This document shows, in pieces, positions 44,667-57,708 of a stretch of DNA of 64,000 bases. The notes beneath the pieces are model-generated. The model did not search any database. It was not told the DNA's origin and saw only the letters and a list, made by a program, of their open reading frames with translations. Every line of letters begins with the position of its first letter. The stretch's first letter is position 1. The stretch is from Zonotrichia leucophrys gambelii (taxonomy: Eukaryota > Chordata > Aves > Passeriformes > Passerellidae), in the NCBI RefSeq assembly GCF_028769735.1, contig NC_088173.1, forward strand, positions 66,238,963 through 66,302,962, written 5' to 3'. The position numbers were made by a program, and so were the translations under genes.

Positions 44667-47300
44667 TTAAAATTGTTGTTGAAATTGGACATTTCCCACA
44701 GATTTTTGGTTTGATATTTTTTTTAAAGGCACCTTCAGCAAAAAGAATGTTTTGAATGAACAATTTCACCGAGGAGCTCTGTAAGTGGATCCATTGGAGG
44801 GACTGTCATACCCTCACTTTTATCTCCTCTCCCCTCCTCTCTTCTCCCACCCAGGGGACTCAGGGTGGTGATCCTGGTCTGGTTTTGACCACCACAAAAC
44901 CAGGCTTTAGAGCAGTGGAGCTGCCTTGGAGGACAGACAGCTCTGAGCTGGGAATGGCTTGAGCTTTTTCTGAGATACCAACTCTCAGAAAATAAAAAGT
45001 GCAGCAAAAAAAATAAATATCTGGAGCCTGGATTCAGCAGTGTTTGTACTGGGAATATATTTGGGCATGTGGCTCTGGGAGAAGAAGCTGCTGGTACATG
45101 TCCTCCAGAGTGCCTAAATGTCAATTATCCTCAGGTTTGTTAAAGCTGCTGGCCCTGGGTCTACCACAGAGAACTGGTACAATCTGTATTAATGTTCAAA
45201 GTTTGGCACAAAAAAGGTGGATGTGAAAGGTGGACAAGAAAAATTAGATATTATGGACTCCTGACATAAATCCAATGCTAGGGACTAAACAGAAAATGAA
45301 GAACACTAACATGTGTCTGCTCTGAGCACTGAACTTGGAGGTGGAACTGAAGGGCAAACCCAACTCAGAATGGAAAGGGTGTAGGCACCCTGTCTCCAGG
45401 GATAACTTTGATCTGACCCAACACTGAAACCAGAAACTGCACAGAGGAGAAGGAAATCTGGACTGGAGTCAGAGTGCCAGAGTTTCATACTGCACCTTTA
45501 CAAAGCAAACTACAATAAAAAGTTGGACTGGGCTTTGAATTTCAGTCATCCAACCAAAGGGATCTTTGAGCCCTTGTAAGCAGAGCCATCTCATGGCTGC
45601 ATTCCCCCTTTAAGTACCCCATTTTTCTTGCTTTCAAGGCCTGTTTGGGTGTTTTCTGTGGTTGTTGTTTGATGCTCAGCCAGAGCAGGCAGAGGGAGAC
45701 CAGGAGAAGGAAAGACAGCACAGGCAAGGCAACCACACGTCAGTGGTGAGTGGAAGAGTGGGAGAGGAAGAGGAGAGGTGAAGAGTCTCAAATTTAGGCA
45801 AAAATGGGATTGCCACACAGCAAAAATGCCAACTTGGAGGACTTTCAGCAGGACGTTTGGAGAGATCAGCCAAGACAAGAACTGCTGGCAGAAGGAGATG
45901 GATTTGGGGTGGGTTGGAGAAGGGGAGGAATAAGGAATGTGTGGGTGAGGAGGAGAGAGGTCATCAGCTGGTTATGAGGATGGAGGTGTTGTCAGGATTT
46001 GGGGATGGGTCAGGGATAAGGAAGAGGGTCTGAGGGGCTGCTAAATTCTCATAATCCAGGCAATAAAGGAGTAATGAGGGATTATGAGGGGACTGAGTGG
46101 TCAATGAGGAAGAGGAGCAGATAAGGGGTTTTCTTTTCTTTTTCCGCGTTTGGATAATAATGGCCCTTTACACTCTTTTAACTCTGATTTTCAGCAAAGT
46201 TTATTTAAGCTTTGACACAGTGCAATGCTGTCAGCTGAGCCGTGGTTAACAATGCTGTCTCCTAAGCCCAAGGCAAGCAGGGCAAGGGGAATAAATTAGT
46301 TTAAACCTCTGCAAAGTTTTCCCAGTTGCAACAGGGCGAAAGCGCAGGCACAATAAATTACTGCAGTTCAGCTCTCTGGTAATTCAGTGTCTGAATTCTC
46401 CAAACACAGAGGAGACACTCTGTCATTGATGCAAACCTAGAAATGAGCTAAAATAACAGCACAGGCTGGTTTCAGACGCTCTGACATGGAGCAGTTAGCT
46501 TGGGTGGTGAGCTGGAGCTGCTCGTGGTGAAAGCTTCACAAATGGAGAGGTGGGTGAAATGCCAGACAGCCCTGGGACAGAAGGAAATGTTTATATTGAT
46601 TTATTCTGACATTTTGAACTGTGAATGTCCTTGTCATAAAGCCCGCCTCAGGCGTGGGTGTTACTTGGATGGTCCTGATAGCGAGAAAGCCAAGAAGGGG
46701 AAACTGAGGCAGGGCACAGACCTGACACCCAGCTGCACAAACCCCTTTTGTGGCCCTTTATCGGGGCTGTTTTCTCCCATTGTGTACTCACATAGTTAAG
46801 AGGATCTAGGAAGCTGCGACTGCTTTGCTTTCCAAAGCCTTCACTCAGGAAAAGACTAATTAAGTGGCTGTGTTATTACAGCAGGTCCTGGAGCCTCGGA
46901 ACACAACCAGCGGCGATTAGGCAGGCGTCAGCTACTGGGCGGCATTTCCCACTGCCCAGCTGTGTAATTATCGCCCAGCTCAGCCAAAATCCTCCGGCAA
47001 AGACAGCCAGCTGCGGGCTGCGGGGCTGGGAGATAGCACATGGCCAGTGGAGAGAGAAAGAACAACCTCCTCTCTGTGTTTTTCCAAAAGAAAGAGCGCT
47101 GAAGAGAAGCGCGCACATTCCTGTGTCGGAGCAGATGGCAATGATGGTTTTTGGGGAGCTCCTGGAATAGGAGTCAGGGGTGCAGCACAGCTTGATGTAC
47201 TTTATTTGGGGGAAGTGAATATTCGCTGCCTTCCTCATTTAGGGGCATGGAGGTGGCAGATGAGAGCTGCTAAGGAGGGAGGATCTGCTGCATTGCTTTG
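44667..47300. other. Unassigned intergenic sequence
   Basis: 45900-46130 is purine-rich (GGA/GAGG) on the plus strand. About 46130-46480 is AT-balanced, repeat-free and without long ORFs, and could be a conserved element. No gene recognised. Confidence 0.35.
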
Positions 47301-47904
47301 TCTCGGGTTGCTGTTGACAATTGCTGCCCCGAGATGTGCAGGGTGTCTCTGCTTCGGCCCATGCAACTAAAGAACGAGTCTGGACTCTTCACTTTTCGGT
47401 CTTGGGGTTGTTTATTAATTCTTATCTGTAAAATTTTCCTTCTGCCCAGCCGAGATCTGCTCAGCAGGGCAGCCACAGGCACTCTGTGTTGTCCTTTTAT
47501 ACTACAAACTATGTATATCATATTTACACCTAATTCCCAATATCCATCACCTATGTTAGACAGTGCACTTCTACTCTAAACCAATCCCAAAGTGCCAACA
47601 TCACTGCCAGAAATGGAGAACAAGAAGAAGAAGGAGGAAGGCTGGACACGCCCAGATTCCTCCATCTTGTCCCCATAACCCCCATACCAAAATTCCTAAA
47701 ATCTACATTTTCACCCTGTGATCATTTTGTTATTACACCATTCAAAGCTGTGTGAGTTTCACGTCCTCATACAAAGCTGGTAACTTGCTCCAGGAGTAAA
47801 AATCAAATCCCCAGGTGTTCTGGGCAGTGTGCCAGGGTCTCTGAGCCCCGCAGAGGGGTCCTCAGCAACTCTGGACACCTGGAGGGATGTGCTGAGTTCC
47901 GAGA
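47301..47904 (-). mobile_element. Solo LTR of the ERVK-like family A, copy 2
   Basis: Highly similar to 1032-1641. On the minus strand it starts TCTCGGAACTC and ends AACCCGAGA. A perfect 6-bp target duplication, gctttg, is at 47295-47300 and 47905-47910. TATAAA (minus) is at 47496-47501 and AATAAA (minus) at 47411-47416. 604 bp, no internal viral genes. Confidence 0.92.
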
Positions 47905-47910
47905 GCTTTG

Positions 47911-50900
47911 AAATGTGGACCCCATGCTGCAGCATCATCCCTGCAGGGAGAGGCTGAGGGCTGTCTTTAATAACCCCAATAAAGCACTGAAGTGCACTTT
48001 GAGCAATGGAGAAGCTTTGGGTTAGTTTCTAGAAAAGATCAGATTTCCCTTGTCTGTGACCCTGACAAACCTCTTGCCTCAGTGTCCCCATCTCTAAGGG
48101 GAAGATGTCTGTGTTAGGTACCCCAGGGGTGTCTCAGCCACATCCATGATGCCTTCAGTCAAGCTGTGCAGAACCCAGACCACCACTCAGGAGCTCTCTT
48201 CTGTCAGATGCACCTTCAAGAGATGTCTTCCTTGTCTGTGGTCAAAAGCCAATGCACAAAAACATTCGTTTCCACTTATGTGTGGTAGGTCCCTTCCCAA
48301 TTTCATATCATCATTGAAAGCTTTCTTTTCACTTACATCTGAATTTAGTTGGAGGAATCCTCTCCCTTCCTACAAACAGCCTGACAGGTCCCTCACAAAC
48401 AGTGTTTGCTTGGTGGAGCCTGCAGGCAGGGCCAGATCTCACCTGACCTGCTGCATGAAGGACCCACCTCATCATAAATGTCCCAGCCCCAGCCTCCCAC
48501 TGCATGCTCAGTGCCTGTGCAAATCTGCCAACCATTACTAAACCCCTTCTCAGAGGGCTCTTCAACCCACAAATCCATTTACTGAAATTGCCTGACACAC
48601 GGCCTGGATGCATAACAGAGAGTGTGACCTTCCAGCCATCAAGCATTGCTAATATCTCAACTATTCCAAGTGTTTAATAGCCAAATTTAATGCAGTGAGA
48701 ACAATTTGATTGAATGCACAATATCTGTAGCAGCTAATTAACCACAGTAGCCCAGAGAGGTCTTGGACTTCATACAACCTTTCAATATAATTACAAATTT
48801 TTAACAGCAAAATGAATTTAAATCCAGTCTGACACAGCAATCCATCTTCATCTCCAGATAAAAGGTAGCACATGGGGTATTAACATTTAAACAAGAGCCA
48901 TGGGCAGTGGAGAGAGACAAGGAGCATTAGCAGATGTGCTGAATTAATTACTAACAGCACCACAGGAGGAGGGGGGTGAGTACTTCACATTTTACAGGTC
49001 TGACTTACAACACAGCCACTCACTCTGCTGGCTTTGCCTGCAGAAATTAGACTTCATGTCAAATGCAAAGCCATTTAGGTCTACCTGTGTCTGCTCCACA
49101 GCTCCAGGTGTGTGATTCCTGACTCATCCTCCTCTTCCATGTGCTGCAGAGCTCACAGCAGCAAGCACAGATCATCACACCCCTGATTTTATTGGAGCTG
49201 TTCCCCAGAAAATGGGTCTGAGCACAACCTCCATTTCTCTGTACCTGAGTAAGCAGAAAAAAAATCCAAATTATCTTCTTGCTCCTGGCTTGCAGGGGGA
49301 CACTCAAGGGAACCATTTACTCTCCTGTGAGCCATGCCTGGAGCTTCTCCTGAAGATTTCCTCCTGTCTCCTCTTCCTGGGCATGTTCTATGGCTTTCAG
49401 GGACATGAGGATTTGGGTACAGACCTTGCAGGGTCAAAGTTGGAATTCACTTGCTAAATTCATGATGGCAATTAAACTGGATTTTAGGACACTGGGTGGG
49501 ATTCATGATCCCCTGATGGAGCATGCCAGGTAGTCTGGGGGATTTGGGGTCTGTGTTCATCCTCCATTGGACCTGAAATATTTCAGGAGAGGGTTTGGTC
49601 CATTCCACAAGCATCTTGGAGACCAAACTGTTGCTGGCATTGATGGATGCAGCAGGCATGGGGTAACTTCCATGCAAAGCCCTGACATTCAGCAGAGTCT
49701 GACTGAAAACTCAACAACCACGAGACACCTCCCCAGGCAACAAGAGGAGAAGAACACAACATTTGCTGGTTTGGTTTGCTTTCTTGGTTTGAGACTTCTG
49801 CATTCAGAGAGCCTCTCCTAAAATCCAGGAAGGCAGGAACCAGATTTTAAGTGAAAGGTGAGATATCCCTGCTTCAACAGGCAACCACCTGCCCTCAGCT
49901 GCTTGGATGAGGCATTTTCTGGAGCCTGCACTACTGTAAAGCCAGCACAGACAGTTTTTGTGAAAGTGCTCCCAGTTTACACTGGTGTAAATAAACACCA
50001 ACATTAGACTCACAGTAAAGCAGACAAAAAACCCAATGAGAATAAAACACAGACATCCTACAATCATGGTAGTGAGCAGCACTGCTGAATATTTGTAGTT
50101 CTGGTGAATATTTGTAGTTCTGAATAAATAGTAGGACTTGAAGGAACTATTTGTTCATACTGTTGGGAACATTTTAGATTCCTACTTAGCTTGTATCTGT
50201 CAGAGACATTTTTCCCCCAAGAGCTTGTGAAGCATTGCCATAAAATGTAGATTTTTAATTGATGAGTTCAAAACCAGGATGACTCTGCCAAATGTGATAG
50301 CATCAGCTGGTGGTGTCATTTGTCATTGTTACAGGCAAATAAGCCAGTGAGTTAATCAAAGGGGATGAAAAATGAGGTGGTTTCAGTTTTTGGAGTCCTG
50401 AATCCAAGTCCTTCTCCTTTCTTCTCATCAGTCTAGGCCAAAATGCCAACAACACCAGCTGGCCAGTAGGCACTCATTCAAAAATCCAGTGCAGACAACA
50501 CACAGCACATTCTCAGTTGTTAAAACCAAGGACAAACAGAAGGAGATGTTACTAAGCAGGAGACAAAGAGGAGGAGAAAAGCGTTCTCTGGAGAGTGCAG
50601 CTGAAGGAGACGAGCAGAGAGGCAGGCCCTGCTGCTCAGGCCAAGGCCCCTCAGGATCAAACATCACACGGGGTCTCTCTGGAAGGACAGAGTGGTGAAA
50701 CATGTGCATTCAAGGACTCCTTGGACTACTGCATAAAAACAAGCAGAGATCAAAATCTGAGCGTTTGTGAATCCTGCTTGTCAGCACTTTTTGCTAACCC
50801 TATCAGTATCCCAACCATCAGGTGTTGTTCCACCCCACAGACACTGCTCTTTGCTTGCAGACAGGAAGATTTTCTTCCACATTTTTGCTCTTTATATGCC

Positions 50901-51084
50901 AGTGCTGATGTTCAGCAGAGCCAAAGTAGGTGAGAAGATAATATTTGGTCCAAAGGTGTCCTGCTTATATCTCTTAGGTCCTTTGGTGGAAAGACAGGAG
51001 TTATTTCCCAGATGAAGGCCTAGCGGACTCCTACATGTCCAAGTCCATGGAGGAGTACAGGCCCTCCCAAATGAATCGCCACTG
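47911..51084. other. Unassigned intergenic sequence
   Basis: A 20-bp unit containing GAATATTTGTAGTTCTG is tandemly doubled at about 50085-50125. No gene or dispersed repeat recognised otherwise. Confidence 0.4.
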
Positions 51085-51335
51085 TGATCATAGAATAATA
51101 GAATATTATCCTGAGCTTGAAGGACCATAAGGACCAATGAATTCCAGCTCCTGGCCCTGCACAGGACAGCCCCAAGAATCCCAGAGGGTGCCCCAGAGCA
51201 TTGTCCAAACAGCCCTGAGCTCTGCCAGGCTGGTGCTGCGCCCACTGCCCTGGGGAGCCTGGGCAGGGCCCAGCCACCCTCTGGGGCAGAACCTTTTCCT
51301 AAGCCTGTTACCCCTACAAAGCTCATGTATGAGCT
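51085..51335 (-). mobile_element. CR1 LINE fragment, 3' end
   Basis: Plus strand starts TCATAGAATAATAGAATATT (reverse complement of the CR1 tail) and continues GGACAGCCCCAAGAATCCC and CAGAACCTTTTCCTAAG. Non-coding. Confidence 0.9.
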
Positions 51336-54011
51336 GAAGCCTTTGCATGGTGCCCTATGGTTGACCCCAGAACAAACCCAAGGTCTTCCAAGCCCATGAC
51401 CAAGAGCATCTCTCTTCATTCTAAATATTTTGAAGGCATCTTCTCATAATTTTTCCCCCCCTAAGTCTATCCCCCACTACTTCTCCTAGCAAAGTTCACT
51501 GCAAATCCAGTCCCAATAGTCCTGAACTTACATGTATTTACAGGGAAGTGAAAGACTGAAACAGCATCTCCTGCACAGCTCTGTCCTTGTCCTCCACCCA
51601 ACTGCCCTTACTCCAGCCACAAAAGCCCAGAAATCTGTAACAGTTCTTATTCCTCCCACATTTTCCCCTTCTTAATTTTCCCTCTCTTTAACATGAAAAT
51701 CCCACTTTACTTTCACTGTCCCTTGACATGAAGTTTGTTTATGCAGGATCAGAACAGATAATGAGGGAGGATCAGATACTTGTCCACAGCCAGCTGTGAC
51801 TCCTTTAAACTCCATATTCCCAGTATCCTCACATTCAGAGATGAGCAAGTCTGGTCTGGGGGTTCAGATGGAGCCAGGTGAACTACTCAGCTTTGCACTT
51901 TGAGATGCTGGGATAAAAAAAAGCTGTTTTCTTCAACATGTGTGAAATAACTTCCTCAATAGATATAGAGTAAATGGAGAGAACAGTGATATTCTCTTTC
52001 TCAGAGCTTCCATAGTTTTAGGACTTTTAAGCTTGCTGCAGAAAAATAAGTGAAGACTTACCCCAGAACCCAAGACATCTGTGAAAAAAACCACAAAATG
52101 GTAATTCAAACAAAAACAAAGCCATCTCTTCCAGGACTTGATCTTATGTTCTCTGAGTTTGACCTCCTCTCCACTAATGTGTATGAAAATACCCTCAACA
52201 ATGAAACATTTCTTCGTAGGCAATTATCTTAATTTTTATTACACAGGAATTCCTTTTCCTGTCAGACGGGGTTTGGGTGAGCTGAGCACTGCACATGGCA
52301 TCTCTAGTTCGTCCCAGCAGATATCACAGTGGATGATCTCACAGAATGTGCATTTCCTCTCCACAAAATTTCAGAATGGGACCACCTCCCTGCAGATTTC
52401 CTATAGCCCAGAAGGAGATTTTACCTGATTTGTCCCTCCAGCTCAGGGAGAGCAGTGGCTGGACTTGCTGCAAGCTTTTAGGAAGCAAAGGTTGAGCCAG
52501 GAGAGAGAAATGCTGCTGTAATAAACAAGTGGAAAGCAAATATATGCTGGAAAGAAGAAATAAACTGCAAGAAAGAAGCAGCATGAAGGAAATTTGGTAT
52601 CATAACTGGTGGAGCAGCAAGGTTTTGTAGTTAGTAGGTATGAGCAAGATGTTTTTGCCTAAAATGCAGCAACAGCAGTGGCTTAGTGCATTTAGTAGCA
52701 ATTGGCCTCAGAGATCAAATCATCCTACAGGGCTCAAGATCACCTCCTTTACCCCTGAATATCTTGAGCTGGTGTCTGTTAAGGGCTGTCTCTGCATCCC
52801 CAGGCCTGGCACTGCAGAGCAGTGGTTGTGGTCTCAGACCCCAGGGACCCTGTGCCAATGGCTCAGCAGCACATGAGCATGTTCCCTTTCTGAAAGCAGA
52901 AACCAAACCAAAACCGTGTGTCATCTTGCCAAAACTCACAACTCCACCCTAAATCTCATGACCTTTGGAACCTCAGATCCTAGCAGCAAGTCTTTTACCT
53001 CTACCTTCCTACTGAGAAAGGAATTCCTCTGTGGAGAGCACCCTGTCCCATACCGCCCTGCAAAAAGGGAAACAGGGAATGTTTTCACACCAATGAGCCC
53101 TCAGCCCCACTGAAGAGAGCCATTGTGGAGTGACTGCATTATAAAAGTTGTTAAGACCTCTTCCAGACCATAAAATATGCAGCAAAACAGAGTGCCAAAT
53201 ACCAGTCCTCTCCATGGCCCAAGACAAAGAGCTGCCCTGCAAAGCATTAATCCCTGCAGCTGCCCTGAACTATTCATGTCTCTTGGCTTTACGTAAGGAG
53301 CCATTCCATTCCAGCTACCAGCCTCTCCAAAACAGAGATTTGCAGAGCCTTTAACACAATTAAAGGTCATTCTGTCAACAGAAAACCCAAAGATTTGAAT
53401 GGGAGGCTGCGACTTAGCAGAGCAGGCCAGACTATTTATCTTCAGTGGGGAGTCAGTTTACCCAAAAATGCAGTTTTGATTGTTTCTCCCTTACACACAT
53501 CAACACCCCTTTCCTTCATCCAGCAGCTCCATGGGTACTACATTCACTTGGGCTATGAGAGACCTTGCATCAATTTCCTCCTTTTCCTGGGGCCATCTGA
53601 AAATCTCCCATCTTTCTGCCCCTGACCACGAGACCACAGGACAGAGCTTCACAATTAAACATTTCCAAAGCCCCAAGGGTTGAATGATTGAGGTCAGCAC
53701 TGCAGGGGCAGCGTGCTGTCCCCTGAACAGTCCCACACCAGGTCCTGCTGCTGCTGAGGATGACAGCACCCAGCTCCAGCTGCCCCCAGGGCAAGGTGGG
53801 CTGTAGGAGACACAGAAGCAGCTGCAGAAATGTGGGAAGCATCACGGTTTGCTGAGCCCTGTGCAAAAATACACTCCCAGTCTGGATACAGGCTGCAATG
53901 TGCCACCTGAGCCACCCTGTTAAAGGGCTCTGCTGGGATTTTTCATTTTCTCTCACTGACACTATTAAACCTTTCATACATCAACATGAATATGCCATGG
54001 ATGGGGTGTCC
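51336..54011. other. Unassigned intergenic sequence
   Basis: No gene, RNA or repeat recognised. Confidence 0.4.
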
Positions 54012-54110
54012 CTTTCCATGGCATCCTTGTTGGTGGCAAGGAAGTTGGAACTACCTGCTCTTCAAAGCTCCTTCCAACCCAAACCATTCTATGATTCTGT
54101 GAATATTGGG
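54012..54110 (+). mobile_element. CR1 LINE 3' terminal fragment
   Basis: Ends CTCCTTCCAACCCAAACC, then ATTCTATGATTCTGTGA. About 100 bp of a CR1 3' end. Confidence 0.85.
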
Positions 54111-54390
54111 AAATTTAATCTACAGGCTGGAGAAAAAGCCTTCATGGGCTCTCCTTCTATGGCAGAAAAGATTCTTAGGGTTTCATCATACAAAGTTCTA
54201 AGAAGTAGATTTGAAAAACATCTTTTGCCTGAAGATAAAACATTTTTATTTAAACCAAAGGAACATTTTGTCTTGACACAAGAATGGGGTTTTTTTTTAT
54301 TTCATGGGTTTTTGAAATAAAGCTACAAATTTTAAGCTTGGCCACAGGAAGACCTAAATTTTTTACAAATGTTGGGTTCTGTAGCTAAGG

Positions 54391-54420
54391 CACACAAACA
54401 AACAAACAAGCAAACAAATA
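54391..54420 (+). repeat. (AAAC)n microsatellite
   Basis: Run of ACAA/AAAC tetramers with one AAGC interruption. Confidence 0.85.
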
Positions 54421-54902
54421 TTTGTTTCTCACAGCTCAGCTTCTCATCCCAATAAGATATCTTTCTCCAAACCACTAGTCTTTAGTGGGTATGAGATGCC
54501 ACCTCTGGTGTTTCCTTGTTTGAAGGCCAAGGGACCTCTGCTTGAAAACATGAAGAATAAATTGTCCCTAGTGACAAGAAGCCCATGTTTCTGGCACAAA
54601 AAGCAAAAGCAACAGGTGCATGATTGCACCTTCAGCTGGCAGCTTGTGACAAGATTTGTAATAGTGAAAGCCACTGCACCAGCACCCAGCCCTCATCTCA
54701 CTTATTTTAAGTCAAAAGGAGGCAAAATGGGGGGCTGTGATGCTGCACTTCAGCTGGAGCAGGTCACATGAAAAGGCCTAATAGGGAAAAGACTCTCTGG
54801 AAGAGAAATCCCCAGCTTCCACCCAGCATGGCCCCTCTGATTTGCCCAAACCATTCCCCAGGACCAGCTCACACCTTTGGATGAGCAATGAAGACTCCTA
54901 AG

Positions 54903-54975
54903 ACAAAAAAAACCCCAAGCAAAACAAAACAAACAAACAAAAAAACAAATAAGAAAAAAAAAAGCAAAACAAAAA
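54903..54975 (+). repeat. A-rich low-complexity sequence
   Basis: Mixture of A runs and AAAC tetramers. The opposite strand reads as a Phe/Leu-rich pseudo-frame. Confidence 0.8.
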
Positions 54976-55962
54976 CCCAAAAGCCTCTAAGAGCTGGCAA
55001 GATTAAGCTAATTTGTCCTTCCCTGTGAGTCATCAAAGTATTTTTAAATGAACTTTGACTAACAGAGCACTCTTCTCTTGTTCTACCCCTGTGGTAGATG
55101 AGAGCCCCTGGCCCCAGGCAATGTCTTATGGGCATCATTCTGAACAGGAAGCAAAATTAAGTTGCTCCATTAGCAAAGGAACTTGTTTTCCTCACCACTC
55201 TGGTCGGGCTGTCCCAAAGCCCCTAATGGCTCTAAAGCCCTTGCTTGCAAATGCTCTGATGAAATACTACCAAATCCTGGCTCCCAAGCCCATCCCACAC
55301 CAGTTTTATGTGGCAGCAAATCCTCACTTTAGAGGCTCCCAGAAGTTTAATGTGCAGTGACTGAAATAACCTGTCTGTTTGGTGACCCAAAATGGCTCAG
55401 ACAATTACACATCCACTGGGATTCTCAGAGCTGTGGGGTGCATGGAAACCGGTCTGCACTGAGCCATCAGCTGTGAAAGCATTTTCACTCCTAAATATGT
55501 GAATGAACCAGGGGGGAAAAAAATGAGGGCAGTGTTTTTCCAATTATTATGGCATTTTCAATTCAGTTTTTTGGTACGTTACTGACAGCAGCTGGACACA
55601 ACACTGAAATTTCAGGCATGTTGGTGCCTGAAATTTTAGTGTTGGTGAGGGTGCCCATCTTTCCTGTGTGCCAGCTCCAGTGGGGTTAGAGATTATGTCT
55701 CCAAAGACCCCAAAATAGAGATTACTAACTGGAAAATGCTTTATGCTGTCATGTGTCAGCACACCCAAGTGTGTTATGTAACCTGGTCTTAGAGAGGAGC
55801 CACACCTAGGGTAATATATCAGCAATTTGAGAACAGCATCTTTTGGAGTCCTTCCCCAGCATGGCCAAAGGACTATTGGAAAGACGATGTAAAAAAGCAA
55901 AACAGCCCCCCAGACTGATATATTTTTAAATGTACTGCAACAATGAGTTTTGAACTGCACAG

Positions 55963-55966
<4 letters not shown>

Positions 55967-56000
<34 letters not shown>
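55967..56000 (+). repeat. Poly(A) tract of 34 bases
   Basis: Uninterrupted A34. It might be the tail of a retrotransposed copy, but I cannot identify a source sequence upstream, and a target duplication is not evident. Confidence 0.85.
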
Positions 56001-56002
<2 letters not shown>

Positions 56003-57164
56003 AGTATCAAGCCTAATGGAACCTATTTTCCTAATGAAACCTATTTTTCGGGAGACTTTTCCCCTACAACTTTTTCCCAGGACAGGAAAGATGTGGCCAT
56101 AGTACACTTTGCACTGTGGCCTCATTCTGGGCACCAAGTCACTGCTCTCCCCACCAGCAGCTTGCACAAATCCATTAAAAACCCAAATTATTTATGAGGC
56201 CAGCTTGCCTTTGCCAAATTTTGTTGACCAAGTGACTCAGGTGAAAGTGATGACTGGATGGCAGAGTGTTTGCTGAGGAAAGAGAAAGGAGCAAAGGGGG
56301 AATGAAACATACCCAAAATACTTGGCAAGACCCTTGGTCTCTGCTCTGGCTACCAGTGAAAAGCCACAGGGAATGTGCCTTGTGCACCAGGCTGCTCAGG
56401 AGAGCAGACAGGACTGAAACCCATGGGCAGGGACACATCTCAGTAACGTGTCACTGATGTGCCACCCTCCAGCCTGCTCTGTCCAAACTCACAGGCTGAG
56501 CTGCTCTCGGCCACAAGCCCAAACCCAAGCTCTGCTAGCAAAGGCACTGCAAATCAGGGACAGATTTTGGGATTCTGGGCAGCATAGGCTTCCATTAGGC
56601 AACTTCAAGTAGAGGTGCAAACCTCACGTGGTGGGTAGAGATGTTGCTCATCTGCTCCTATCTCCTGGCTAATTTTCTGATTACTCCAGAAATGCATCAA
56701 CCAAAGGCACTTTTTAAGCCTCTGTGACAGAGAGTAAATCTTAATCCTCCACAGCCCAGCTCCCCTGAGTTTTGGGTTTTTTCTGTTTTGGGGTTTGCTG
56801 CTGAACACCTGTAAAAAAAAGCCCTACTGTGGGAAAGCAGTATTTCAGCTACCTGTGGAAATACAAAAGCTGATTCCTGCTGGAAGAGAGCAAGGATGTA
56901 ATCCCCATGGATTTCCCACCTGACCCAACCAATTCCGAGGCAAAGTTCAACCACCAAATCTGAGAGGTGGAAACATTCCAGCTGATCAGATCTCTTGGGC
57001 TCAAGGGCTGTGTTTGCCCCTCCTTGGCTTCACCTCCTCACTGCCCTCCTTGTTCCTGCTGCCCCTCCTTGTGTTCCCCTTCCCCAGCCCAGGCTCTTTC
57101 CCAGCTCTCGTGTTTGCACCAAAGCAAGCACTGCATCCAAACAAGTGTGACCAGCAGGACAAGG
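56001..57164. other. Unassigned intergenic sequence
   Basis: No gene or clear repeat. Weak CR1-like wording around 56085-56145 is too short to call. Confidence 0.4.
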
Positions 57165-57708
57165 GAGGGGGTTCTGCCCCTCTGCTCTGATTTTGTGACA
57201 CCCCACTGGGGTGCTGTGCTCAGCTCTGGGATCCCCAGCATAGGAAGGATGTGGATCTGTTGGAGCAAATCCAGAGGAAGTCACAGAGGTGTCCAGAGGG
57301 TGGGAGCATCTTCCCTATGGAGACAGGCTGAGACACATGAGCTTGTTCAGCCTGGAGAAGCCTCTGGGGAGACTTTCTAGAGCCTAAAGGGGCTGCAGGA
57401 GAGCTGGAGAGGGGCTTTTGATGAGGGCATGGAGTGACAGGACAAGGGAGAATGGCTTCAAACTGAAAGAGAGAAGGTTAAAATTAGATACTAGGAAAGA
57501 ATTCTTTACTGTGAGAGTGGTGGGATCTTGTCACAGATTGCCTAGAGAAGTTGTGGATTCTCCATCCCTGGAAGTGTTCAAGGCCAGGTTGGATGGGGCT
57601 TGGAGCAACCCGGTCTAGTGGGTGGCATCCCTGCCCATGGCAGGGGCTTGGAACTAAATGACCTTTAAGGTCCCTTCCAACCCAAACTGGTTTATGATTC
57701 TGTGATGT
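57165..57708 (+). mobile_element. CR1 LINE fragment, 3' part
   Basis: Contains TTTTGTGACACCCCACTGGG, GTTCAGCCTGGAGAAGCCTC, GAAGTGTTCAAGGCCAGGTT and AGGTCCCTTCCAACCCAAAC, ending GTTTATGATTCTGTGATG. One of the better-kept CR1 copies in the window; no ORF. Confidence 0.93.

Noticed and set aside
51020..51419. Frames of up to 175 codons at 51 kb
   Set aside because: Derived from the minus-strand CR1 3' end.
55967..56000. Processed pseudogene suggested by the A34 tract
   Set aside because: No recognisable coding or 3' UTR sequence upstream and no clear target duplication.
55547..56167. 206-codon minus-strand frame crossing the A34 tract
   Set aside because: It contains a homopolymer Phe run from poly(T) and has no family similarity.
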